A stretch of 6,117 nucleotides of DNA, taken from Spirochaetota bacterium. Its GTDB lineage: Bacteria > Spirochaetota > Leptospiria > Turneriellales > Turneriellaceae. The stretch covers positions 1-6,117 of the forward strand of contig JAKQXK010000198.1 of the NCBI GenBank assembly GCA_029561505.1, read 5' to 3'. This document shows, in pieces, positions 1 through 6,117 of this stretch (its first letter is position 1; the number at the start of each line of letters is the position of its first letter). The notes below the pieces were generated by a model that saw only the letters and a program-made list of their open reading frames with translations, made no database searches and was not told the origin of the DNA. Made by a program: the position numbers and the translations under genes.

Positions 1-3000
1 CAAAGCCGGGGTGCCGCGCGCGCTGAAACCCGTAGCTGAAGAGAATATTCCCGATTGGCTGCGCCGTCAAGAGGCCGACGAAGAGCAGCTCGCGAAGTTC
101 CCCAAAGAAGAGCGCTATACCCGTGAAATGTCGGCTAAGCAGGTGATGCACCGTCTCGCCGGCACTTGGACATACTGGGGTTACAAACATAATTATTTTT
201 CAACGGAAGAAGATGCACGCGCATTTTACGATGAACTCACATATATGCTCATGAACCAAATGGCTGCGCCGAATTCGCCGCAGTGGTTCAATACAGGCCT
301 GCACTGGGCCTATGGCGTTGACGGCCCCTCGCAAGGGCACTTCTACGTCGACCCGGTTACGGGAAAACTCGTAAAGTCAAAGTCATCTTACGAACATCCG
401 CAGCCGCATGCGTGCTTTATTCAGGCAGTTGACGATGACCTCGTCAACGCCGGCGGCATCATGGATCTCTGGGTGCGCGAGGCACGTCTCTTTAAATATG
501 GTTCGGGCACTGGTTCAAACTTTTCTGCGCTGCGCGGCGAAAACGAGCGCCTCTCAGGCGGTGGCAAAAGTTCGGGCCTCATGAGCTTTTTGAAAATCGG
601 CGACACTGCGGCCGGTGCGATCAAATCGGGTGGTACCACGCGCCGCGCGGCAAAAATGGTCTGCCTCGACATCGATCACCCCGACGTTGAGCAGTTCATC
701 GACTGGAAAGTCACAGAAGAAGCCAAAGTAGCAAGTTTAGTCGCAGGTTCGAAGGCAATCCGCAAGGTGATCACCGAAGTTTTCGCAGCGGTCAATGGCT
801 GCGTCAAACAGCCTTCGCTGCTCGACCCAAAACAGAATAAGAATCTTGCGCTGGCTCTGAAAAAGGCCCGTGCGGCGAACGTGCCAGACAGCTACGTGCA
901 GAGAATTATCCACCTTGCGCGCCAGGGGTTCACCGAAATCGATTTCGAAGAATACGATACAGACTGGACTTCAAAGGCATACCTTACGGTTGCAGGCCAG
1001 AACTCAAACAACTCGCTGCGTCTGTCAAACGCGTTTCTGAAAGCTGTTGAAGAGAACAAAGACTGGGAACTCGTACGCCGCATCGACGGCAAAGTGCATA
1101 AGACTATCCCTGCGCGCGATCTTTTTGATCGCCTGTCATATGCAGCTTGGTCATGCGCAGACCCAGGTCTGCAGTTTGATACCACCATCAACGAATGGCA
1201 CACCTGCCCTGAAGACGGCCGCATCAATGCGTCGAACCCGTGCAGCGAATACATGTTTCTCGACGACACTGCGTGCAATCTCGCGTCACTCAACATGATG
1301 AAATTCTACGATGCAGACAAAAACCGTCTCGACGTAGAAGCCTATAAGCATGCGATTCGCGTGTGGACAGTGGTGCTCGAAATTTCTGTGCTCATGGCGC
1401 AGTTTCCTTCGCAGCGTATCGCCGAACTGTCATATAAGTTTCGCACTCTCGGTCTCGGTTACGCCAACCTCGGCACCTGGCTCATGGTTTCGGGCATTCC
1501 GTACAATTCGGCTCAGGCAAATGCCATCACCGGTGCGGTAACGGCGATTTTGACAGGGGTCAGCTACAAGACCTCGGCCGAGCTGGCGTCTGAACTCGGT
1601 GCTTTTCCTGGTTACGAAAAGAACCGCGAGCACATGCTGCGCGTGATTCGCAACCACCGCCGCGCCGCGTACAACAGTCCTGACAGCGAATACGAAGGCC
1701 TCAGCATTTTTCCAACGGGCATTAATGGCAAGTATTGCCCTGAATACCTGATGAAAGACGCAAAAACCGCATGGGACGATGCGCTCGCACTCGGCGAGAA
1801 GCATGGCTACCGCAATGCACAGACCACAGTCATTGCCCCAACGGGTACGATCGGCCTGTTGATGGATTGCGACACGACGGGTATCGAACCTGATTTTGCG
1901 CTCGTGAAGTTCAAGAAGCTCGCGGGCGGTGGTTATTTCAAGATCATCAATAAGTCGGTACCGCAGGCTCTCGAGCATCTCGGCTACGGCAAAGACCAGA
2001 TTTCAAAAATTATCGAATACGTCGTGGGCAGCGCAACCTTTTCAGGAGCTCCCCATGTTAACCGTGAGAGCCTGAAGTTAAGAGGTTTTACGGATGAAGT
2101 GCTCGATACCGTCGAAGAATCGCTGCCAACGGCGTTCGATATCAACTATGTCTTCAACCGCTATGTTATCGGTGAGTCATTCTTGCTTAACCAGCTGAAG
2201 ATTCCGAAAGAAGTTTTCGAACGCCCTGATTTTAACCTGTTGCACCACCTCGGTTTTACGGGCGAACAGGTGATGCAGGCAAACGAAGCGATCTGCGGCA
2301 CGATGATGATCGAAGGCGCGCCGTTTCTCAAAGACGAGCACTTGCCGGTATTTGATTGCGCGAACAAATGCGGCCGCAGGGGTAAACGCTTTATTCCCTA
2401 TCAGGCGCACCTCAACGTCATGGCAGCGGCGCAGCCATTTATCAGCGGCGCAATTTCGAAGACGATCAACATGCCTTATGAGGCAACGGTCGAAGACGTT
2501 AAACAGGCATACGTCGCTTCGTGGAAACTCATGATTAAAGCGAACGCGCTCTATCGCGACGGTTCGAAACTTTCGCAGCCGCTTTCAAGCGTCAGCGAGA
2601 ATATTTTCGAGAACCTCGAAGAAGCTGAAGTTGAAGAACTCGTGTCAGCACCGGCGGCGCTCAAGGCGCAGCAGGTTGCTGAAAAGATCGTAGAGAAAAT
2701 TATCGTGCGCCAGATGGCCGAACGCCGCCGTCTGCCGGGCCGTCGCTCGGGTTATACACAAAAAGCGGTGATCGGTGGCCATAAAGTCTACCTGCGCACC
2801 GGCGAATACGAAGACGGTTCACTCGGCGAAATCTTTCTCGATATGCACAAAGAAGGCGCGGCTTTCCGTTCACTCATGAACGGTTTTGCGATTGCGGTTT
2901 CTCTTGGCCTGCAATATGGCGTGCCGCTCGAAGAATTCGTCGAAGCGTTTGTCTTCACCAAGTTCGAGCCCAACGGAGTGGTGCAGGGGCATGACCGCGT

Positions 3001-3376
3001 CAAGATGGCGACGTCTGTCATGGACTTCATTTTCCGCGAATTGGCAATAACTTACCTCGATCGTAACGATCTGGCGCATGTATCGCCCGAAGCGCTTGTG
3101 GTTGATCAGACGACAACTAAAGGCGAGGTGATCGGTGAAGAAGAGCTGACCGACCTTGTAGAACCAGTCGGCAAGTCTGCAGAACCTGCAATCAGCGTGG
3201 GTAAAACCACAACGCGTTCAGGTCTTCAGGTAAAAGTGAGCGCAAACCAGATTCAAGAAGCGCGCATCAAGGGTTACGAAGGCACTTCATGCCCCGAATG
3301 CAGCTCAATGACTCTTGTTCGCAACGGCTCATGCCTGAAGTGTGAAACGTGTGGAGCGACAACAGGTTGCTCATAG
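1..3376 (+). CDS. nrdJ: Class II adenosylcobalamin-dependent ribonucleotide reductase, 5' end cut by the window
   Basis: NrdJ reduces ribonucleotides to deoxyribonucleotides in the cytoplasm, using a thiyl radical generated from adenosylcobalamin, so it needs no oxygen and no NrdB-type subunit. The frame is open from base 2 (Lys-Ala-Gly before the GTG at base 11). Family members carry a KAGVP-type sequence roughly 60 residues in, so this GTG is internal and the true start lies upstream. Counting the GTG as residue 1, visible hallmarks are: HACFIQ (Cys135, first redox cysteine); NPCSEY (Asn409, thiyl-radical Cys411, Glu413); TACNLASLN (Cys422, redox partner of Cys135); APTGTIG (609-615, phosphate-binding loop); a TSCPD-like region at about 910-1025; and a Cys-rich tail (Cys1094, 1097, 1108, 1111, 1114, 1120) that re-reduces the active site or binds zinc. 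Roles are assigned by analogy with characterised reductases. All catalytic residues are present, there is no intein or frameshift, and the protein ends in the family's usual ATTGCS. Any cobalamin riboswitch would lie outside the window. Confidence 0.97.
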   Translation, partial: KAGVPRALKPVAEENIPDWLRRQEADEEQLAKFPKEERYTREMSAKQVMHRLAGTWTYWGYKHNYFSTEEDARAFYDELTYMLMNQMAAPNSPQWFNTGLHWAYGVDGPSQGHFYVDPVTGKLVKSKSSYEHPQPHACFIQAVDDDLVNAGGIMDLWVREARLFKYGSGTGSNFSALRGENERLSGGGKSSGLMSFLKIGDTAAGAIKSGGTTRRAAKMVCLDIDHPDVEQFIDWKVTEEAKVASLVAGSKAIRKVITEVFAAVNGCVKQPSLLDPKQNKNLALALKKARAANVPDSYVQRIIHLARQGFTEIDFEEYDTDWTSKAYLTVAGQNSNNSLRLSNAFLKAVEENKDWELVRRIDGKVHKTIPARDLFDRLSYAAWSCADPGLQFDTTINEWHTCPEDGRINASNPCSEYMFLDDTACNLASLNMMKFYDADKNRLDVEAYKHAIRVWTVVLEISVLMAQFPSQRIAELSYKFRTLGLGYANLGTWLMVSGIPYNSAQANAITGAVTAILTGVSYKTSAELASELGAFPGYEKNREHMLRVIRNHRRAAYNSPDSEYEGLSIFPTGINGKYCPEYLMKDAKTAWDDALALGEKHGYRNAQTTVIAPTGTIGLLMDCDTTGIEPDFALVKFKKLAGGGYFKIINKSVPQALEHLGYGKDQISKIIEYVVGSATFSGAPHVNRESLKLRGFTDEVLDTVEESLPTAFDINYVFNRYVIGESFLLNQLKIPKEVFERPDFNLLHHLGFTGEQVMQANEAICGTMMIEGAPFLKDEHLPVFDCANKCGRRGKRFIPYQAHLNVMAAAQPFISGAISKTINMPYEATVEDVKQAYVASWKLMIKANALYRDGSKLSQPLSSVSENIFENLEEAEVEELVSAPAALKAQQVAEKIVEKIIVRQMAERRRLPGRRSGYTQKAVIGGHKVYLRTGEYEDGSLGEIFLDMHKEGAAFRSLMNGFAIAVSLGLQYGVPLEEFVEAFVFTKFEPNGVVQGHDRVKMATSVMDFIFRELAITYLDRNDLAHVSPEALVVDQTTTKGEVIGEEELTDLVEPVGKSAEPAISVGKTTTRSGLQVKVSANQIQEARIKGYEGTSCPECSSMTLVRNGSCLKCETCGATTGCS

Positions 3377-3390
3377 CAACCTGTTGTCGC
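3356..3390. terminator. Perfect 15-bp hairpin spanning the nrdJ stop codon, probable 3'-end element
   Basis: The arm GCGACAACAGGTTGC (3356-3370) is exactly complementary to 3376-3390, with a 5-base loop TCATA. The left arm encodes the last residues of NrdJ. The TAG stop (3374-3376) sits in the loop, with its G as the first base of the right arm. Neither strand has a U-tract directly after the stem, so it is not a textbook intrinsic terminator. It lies between convergent nrdJ and ppnP, so it could act for both transcripts, either in termination or by protecting the 3' end from exonucleases. The structure is seen directly; the role is inferred. Confidence 0.55.
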
Positions 3391-3445
3391 GTATGCGGCC
3401 TTGCAGATTTTCCGCCTGCGACTGGCAAGCCGGGATTTGTATATT

Positions 3446-3730
3446 CTATCCTGATATAAATTCACACAGATACGCCGCGTCAGCGGCTATTTTGAGCTGA
3501 AACTTAGAATTCGCCGGAACTTCGAACTTGCTGCCTGCAGCAAAGGTCTGCCATGAAGCGCCGGGAAGCTGCACGTCCATGCTGCCTGCAACGACAGTCA
3601 TGATTTCTTTGAGCCCGGTGTTGAATTCATATTCACCCGCAGCCATAACTCCGCAAGTGGCCTTATTGCCTGCAACCGAGAGTGTCAGAGATTTTACTTT
3701 TCCGTCGAAATATTCGTTTACGTTAATCAT
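3446..3730 (-). CDS. ppnP: Pyrimidine/purine nucleoside phosphorylase PpnP (YaiE/DUF1255 family)
   Basis: PpnP is a small cytoplasmic cupin-fold enzyme that splits a wide range of purine and pyrimidine nucleosides with phosphate into free base and ribose-1-phosphate. At 94 aa the protein is essentially the length of E. coli PpnP and shares its landmarks: [11 protein letters not shown] near the N-terminus (residues 5-15), [10 protein letters not shown] (27-36), [16 protein letters not shown] (42-57), the AGSKFEVP turn (65-72) and the closing YLCEF (87-91). The ATG at 3730 places NEYF where the family has it. No Shine-Dalgarno sequence is visible (CGACTTTAACCC precedes the ATG). A small 5-bp hairpin (3749-3763) lies just upstream. 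The gene is 71 bases after the small ORF on the same strand, so it may be read from its own promoter, but I cannot identify one. It converges on nrdJ. The family assignment is firm; activity is inferred from the family. Confidence 0.93.
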   Translation of the reverse strand: MINVNEYFDGKVKSLTLSVAGNKATCGVMAAGEYEFNTGLKEIMTVVAGSMDVQLPGASWQTFAAGSKFEVPANSKFQLKIAADAAYLCEFISG

Positions 3731-3789
3731 GGGTTAAAGTCGAAATTTGCGACAGAGCGTCGCGTCGTCTTCGTCGGCCGAAAACACGA

Positions 3790-3811
3790 CGGCACGGGGC
3801 ATTAAGTGCCG
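3790..3811 (-). terminator. Weak hairpin over the stop of the small ORF, possible terminator
   Basis: CGGCAC and GTGCCG (3806-3811 and 3790-3795) can form a 6-bp stem around a 10-base loop that contains the TAA of the 60-aa ORF. On the minus strand a short run of four T follows about five bases later (within GTCGTGTTTT). The stem is short and the T-run is displaced, so this is a tentative call. Confidence 0.25.
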
Positions 3812-3984
3812 GTGCGGCGAAAAAGCAGATAAAACAGGTCTTCGACTCTTTCTTGATGGCGAATCGTTCGCGGTTCCATAATCAGCGCCTGCCCGGCCTT
3901 AACGTGAGCAGGCGAAAGGGGCTTCGAAGCTGCCACCGAAGCGCGCGAGAACTCAATCAGTTTACCATGTACGTCATTTTGCAT
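3802..3984 (-). CDS. Small hypothetical protein (60 aa)
   Basis: I do not recognise this protein. It runs from MQNDVHGKL to LFRRTGT and is basic, with a central SPAHVKAGQALIMEP stretch and a probable C-terminal helix (HQERVEDLFYLLFRR). It has no signal peptide, membrane segment or cysteine. The ATG at 3984 was chosen because GGG lies seven bases upstream. A TTG at 3996 would add four residues and has AGG only three bases away, which is too close. Support for it being real is indirect: it shares the neighbours' codon habits (frequent TCG for Ser, CGC for Arg), it fills the gap between two same-strand genes, and nothing on the opposite strand explains the frame. It could still be a chance ORF. 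Confidence 0.42.
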   Translation of the reverse strand: MQNDVHGKLIEFSRASVAASKPLSPAHVKAGQALIMEPRTIRHQERVEDLFYLLFRRTGT

Positions 3985-4101
3985 AAGTTTGCCCAACGGC
4001 CTGCCGGGTATAAGGTCAGGCCTGTTTTATTATCGGCACAGAGGGCGCATTGCGCGACTACTTTTTTGAAGCATCAGGGCAGAAGAGCGGGATAAACCGA
4101 A

Positions 4102-4926
4102 TTAGCGCGGCTTCGTGCTGTTCTGAGGCGTCACACCCATTTCGGCGACGAAGGCCTCGAACTCATTGCGCTTGCCGGTATTAATGTAACCGTAATTATC
4201 AAAGTGGTGAAAGAAAAAATTATAGTTGTTCACGACCAATTTGCGGTTAATCAGGTTAATCAGCCGTGATTGTACGCGGTCGAAATCGCGCTGTTTATCG
4301 GGTTCGGGCTTATTGAAGTAATCGTCGATTGTCTGTTGCTTAAAATCGTCTTTATCTGCGTAGGGTGTCTGGCTTTCAATGATCGCCAGAAACGCATAAC
4401 GTTTCGCCTGGCGCGCATATTTGATTGCATCGATATAGAACCAGATCTTGGTCGAGTAGAGGTGTTTGTTATGGTTAAAACCTTTGCCTTCGTAAATTTC
4501 TGAGACTTTCAGATCACGGTAGCCCAGGCGCATAAAGTGGGCTGCACGCACATCTTTTGTTTCGATGATCATTGCCGAATTGCGTTCGAGCAGCTCGCGC
4601 GTGTCTTTCTGGTAATAGTCATTCAGCACACCGAGATAAAGGTCTTTGAGAATATTCTGCGACTCTCTGATATGCGCGTGCGTTTCTTTGTAATGGCCCG
4701 ACAGGTATTCTTTGTGCGCCTTGTAGTGTTCAAGCGCTGCGGCCCTGAAAATTTTCAGGTGTTCGGCCTCAGCAAAATTCGATATACCCGAATTGACAAA
4801 GTCGATAAAGTGTTTGTTCTCACCGAGAATTTTTTCGCAGAACGCGCGGTCGGGTGAGTTGGCGCCGGTTTGCGCGACGCAGAACAGTAACGCGGAGGCG
4901 ACAATATATTTCGCAAAAAACTTCAT
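4102..4926 (-). CDS. Predicted exported helix-rich protein of unknown function (274 aa)
   Basis: I do not recognise the family. The ATG at 4926 is preferred over an in-frame ATG at 5037. It follows the upstream TGA by one base (TGATATG), and it gives a clear signal peptide: MKFFAKY, hydrophobic core IVASALLFCVA, then a polar stretch with likely cleavage after Gly-Ala at 21-22. The longer form would bury that signal behind 37 residues encoded inside the neighbouring gene. LLFC is a poor lipobox because Phe precedes the Cys, so a soluble periplasmic protein is more likely than a lipoprotein. The mature part looks almost wholly alpha-helical, is rich in Tyr and Phe, and carries 12 His, five of them clustered at residues 67-85 (H67, H71, H78, H83, H85). 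A KHLYSTKIWFYIDAIKYARQ segment (about 154-173) looks like a conserved core. One Cys (C30) remains after cleavage. No catalytic motif is evident. It is tightly coupled to the Fe-ADH-like gene, so both are probably made together. Confidence 0.82.
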   Translation of the reverse strand: MKFFAKYIVASALLFCVAQTGANSPDRAFCEKILGENKHFIDFVNSGISNFAEAEHLKIFRAAALEHYKAHKEYLSGHYKETHAHIRESQNILKDLYLGVLNDYYQKDTRELLERNSAMIIETKDVRAAHFMRLGYRDLKVSEIYEGKGFNHNKHLYSTKIWFYIDAIKYARQAKRYAFLAIIESQTPYADKDDFKQQTIDDYFNKPEPDKQRDFDRVQSRLINLINRKLVVNNYNFFFHHFDNYGYINTGKRNEFEAFVAEMGVTPQNSTKPR

Positions 4927-4927
4927 A

Positions 4928-6091
4928 TCAAAACGCAGCGAGCAGAATCGATTCGATCTCATTGCGCGTGAGCATACGCGGTGCATTTTCAAGATGAGGA
5001 AAAACCGACGCAAGACGTGAGATATCCTCAAGTTCATGCTTTTTTACATCGAATTCAGAGAGCCGCGTCGGCAGGTTAACCTCTAGAAACAGGCGGCGTA
5101 CACCTTCGACCGCCTTAATCGCCGCTTCAATCACCGAAATATCTTTCACATCTTCGCCGAGCGCACGTGCGATGTTGATATACTGCGCCGGTGCGGCGGT
5201 CAGATAATATTCCATAACGTGTGGCAGAATCAGCGAAAGCGCGTCGCAGAAGTTGACTTTGTCGTGCGCATTGAGTGCATTGGCGACTGAAAACGCCACG
5301 CCGACGGGCGAAGACACAGCCGAAATGGAGATCATTGCCGACGACCACAGCATCGTGGTGATGAGCTTGTCGTTTTTTGGGTCTTTGTAGAGTTGCGGTA
5401 TGTTGCGGCGTAAAAGTTCAATCGCGCGAAGAGCGAGCGCACTGGAGATCGGGTTAGACTTGGGTGAGAGCTGGCTTTCAATAGCGTAAGCGAGCGTCGC
5501 ACCACCGAGGCGGGCTGCGCTGTCAGAAGTGAGGTGTTCGCATACCTTCGGGTCATAGAAAGTCGCAACCGGAAACAGCAGCTCGTGTTCAAAATATTTC
5601 TTGTGGCCGTCAGCGGCATCGCGAATGGTAAAACTCGGTGACAGTTCTTCGCCCAGCGACGGTTCGACGGGCACCGTGATCAGGGGCAGGGGAGCATTCT
5701 TGATTTTGGCCCGGCCGTTAATTACGTCTGACGCAAAAACTGAATTGGTAACCAGAATCGAAACCAATTTGGCGGTCGCGAAGGTCTCCATTGAGCCAAA
5801 GGCGACGATTGCGTCGGCGTGCGCTTTTTTCGTGAAGTACGCCGCCGAGTCGACCTGATCGCTCGTCGGGTCTGCCGTCAGATCGTCGTACAATATGACG
5901 CCGTCTGAATGTTTGGTGAGGCCGTTCTTGAGCACGGTAAGCTCTGACGGATTTTTATTCTCAGATTTCAGATTCAGCAGCAGAATGCGCGTGCCGAACT
6001 GTTTGACGTAATTGCCTATTTTGAAAATCGAATCGCTCTCGAACTGTATGCGCGTCGGAATCGAGAACTGTGCCCAGCTTATGCCTTGCAT
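4928..6091 (-). CDS. Iron-containing alcohol dehydrogenase fold protein lacking metal ligands, probable pseudoenzyme
   Basis: The 387-aa length and framework match family III (Fe-type) alcohol dehydrogenases: IPTRIQF near the N-terminus (11-17), IVAFGS...TAK (95-108), PLPLITVP (134-141), FYDPKVCEHL (178-187), YAIES (202-206) with NPISSALALRAIELL after it, LPHVMEYY (289-296) and the closing LTRNEIESILLAAF. The catalytic positions are replaced. By hand alignment, the Asp and first His of the DALTHAIE motif become Ala198 and Tyr202, the two later metal-binding His become Phe267 and Phe281 (with the expected 14-residue spacing), and the conserved His between them becomes Asn271. The GGGSxxD cofactor loop reads GSMETFA (99-105), and the TTAGTGSE motif reads VEPSLGEE (142-149). 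Metal-dependent NAD(P) oxidoreductase activity is therefore unlikely. The ATG at 6091 is the first possible start after an in-frame TAG at 6098-6100, with a weak AGG five bases upstream. It leads the exported-protein gene by one base. The fold call is strong; the role is unknown. Confidence 0.88.
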   Translation of the reverse strand: MQGISWAQFSIPTRIQFESDSIFKIGNYVKQFGTRILLLNLKSENKNPSELTVLKNGLTKHSDGVILYDDLTADPTSDQVDSAAYFTKKAHADAIVAFGSMETFATAKLVSILVTNSVFASDVINGRAKIKNAPLPLITVPVEPSLGEELSPSFTIRDAADGHKKYFEHELLFPVATFYDPKVCEHLTSDSAARLGGATLAYAIESQLSPKSNPISSALALRAIELLRRNIPQLYKDPKNDKLITTMLWSSAMISISAVSSPVGVAFSVANALNAHDKVNFCDALSLILPHVMEYYLTAAPAQYINIARALGEDVKDISVIEAAIKAVEGVRRLFLEVNLPTRLSEFDVKKHELEDISRLASVFPHLENAPRMLTRNEIESILLAAF

Positions 6092-6101
6092 ACGGGCCTA
6101 C

Positions 6102-6117
6102 AAAAAAAAGGCGGCTG
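6102..6117 (-). terminator. Half of a possible intrinsic terminator at the window edge
   Basis: On the minus strand CAGCCGCC is followed directly by eight T, the pattern of the descending arm of a terminator stem plus its U-tract. The ascending arm would lie beyond base 6117. If real, it ends a minus-strand gene upstream of the Fe-ADH-like gene, which would then start its own transcription unit within a few bases of the tract. Only half is visible. Confidence 0.3.

Noticed and set aside
11..13. GTG as the true start of nrdJ
   Set aside because: The frame continues upstream to the window edge, and the residues there (Lys-Ala-Gly-Val-Pro) match an internal position in NrdJ proteins, so about 60 N-terminal residues are missing.
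1430..1978. Open frame of 182 codons on the minus strand inside nrdJ
   Set aside because: It lies wholly antisense to strongly conserved NrdJ coding sequence, its composition is rich in Arg, Ala and Val as reverse-strand shadows usually are, and I see no recognisable domain.
4017..4024. CAGGCCTG palindrome near TTATAC as an operator or promoter
   Set aside because: An 8-base palindrome is expected by chance, and no -35 element lies at proper spacing from the TTATAC-like hexamer.
3957..4070. Minus-strand open stretch encoding a CxxC-bearing peptide (QCALCADNK...) in the gap before the small ORF
   Set aside because: There is no ATG, GTG or TTG at a usable position before the cysteines, it is only about 37 codons between stops, and it overlaps the start of the better-supported small ORF. 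A frameshifted join to that ORF has no support.
4537..4857. Open frame of 106 codons on the plus strand opposite the exported-protein gene
   Set aside because: It is antisense to the coding frame with a signal peptide and coherent helical protein. The Phe/Val/Arg-rich translation reflects the complementary codons.
4927..5037. 37-residue N-terminal extension of the exported protein from an ATG at 5037
   Set aside because: It overlaps the Fe-ADH-like coding region by 110 bases, is Arg-rich without domain character, and would bury the signal peptide that starts at the ATG at 4926.

Overview
The window looks like ordinary chromosomal DNA of moderate GC content from a bacterium. There are no mobile elements, tRNA or rRNA genes, CRISPR arrays or phage genes. 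Three of the five protein genes can be placed in families: a class II (B12-dependent) ribonucleotide reductase, a PpnP-type nucleoside phosphorylase and an iron-alcohol-dehydrogenase-fold protein. The other two are a predicted exported protein I do not recognise and a small hypothetical protein. The style of the proteins makes me lean towards a Leptospirales spirochaete (Turneriella- or Leptonema-like). That is an impression from reading, not something the sequence proves.

Layout. Bases 1-3376 on the plus strand hold nrdJ, cut at its 5' end by the window edge. It ends in a perfect 15-bp inverted repeat whose 5-base loop contains the first two bases of the stop codon. Everything after that lies on the minus strand and converges on nrdJ. 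In minus-strand transcription order the genes are: a complete but catalytically degenerate Fe-ADH-fold protein (6091 to 4928); one base later, an exported, helix-rich, His/Tyr-rich protein of 274 aa (4926 to 4102); a probable 60-aa hypothetical protein (3984 to 3802); and ppnP (3730 to 3446).

Gaps. No stretch longer than 300 bases lacks a gene. The three larger gaps are 3377-3445, 3731-3801 and 3985-4101. They hold only short hairpins, and I found no convincing sigma-70 promoter in any of them. The last bases (6102-6117) look like half of an intrinsic terminator belonging to something beyond the window.

How the genes work together. nrdJ (making deoxyribonucleotides) and ppnP (phosphorolysis of nucleosides) both belong to nucleotide metabolism, but they are convergent and so not co-transcribed. 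The Fe-ADH-like gene and the exported-protein gene are almost certainly one transcriptional unit. The most interesting observation is that the Fe-ADH-like protein keeps the length and framework of the family while every metal-ligand position, the second active-site histidine and the glycine-rich cofactor loop are replaced. It is probably a pseudoenzyme or a repurposed protein, paired with an exported partner of unknown function.
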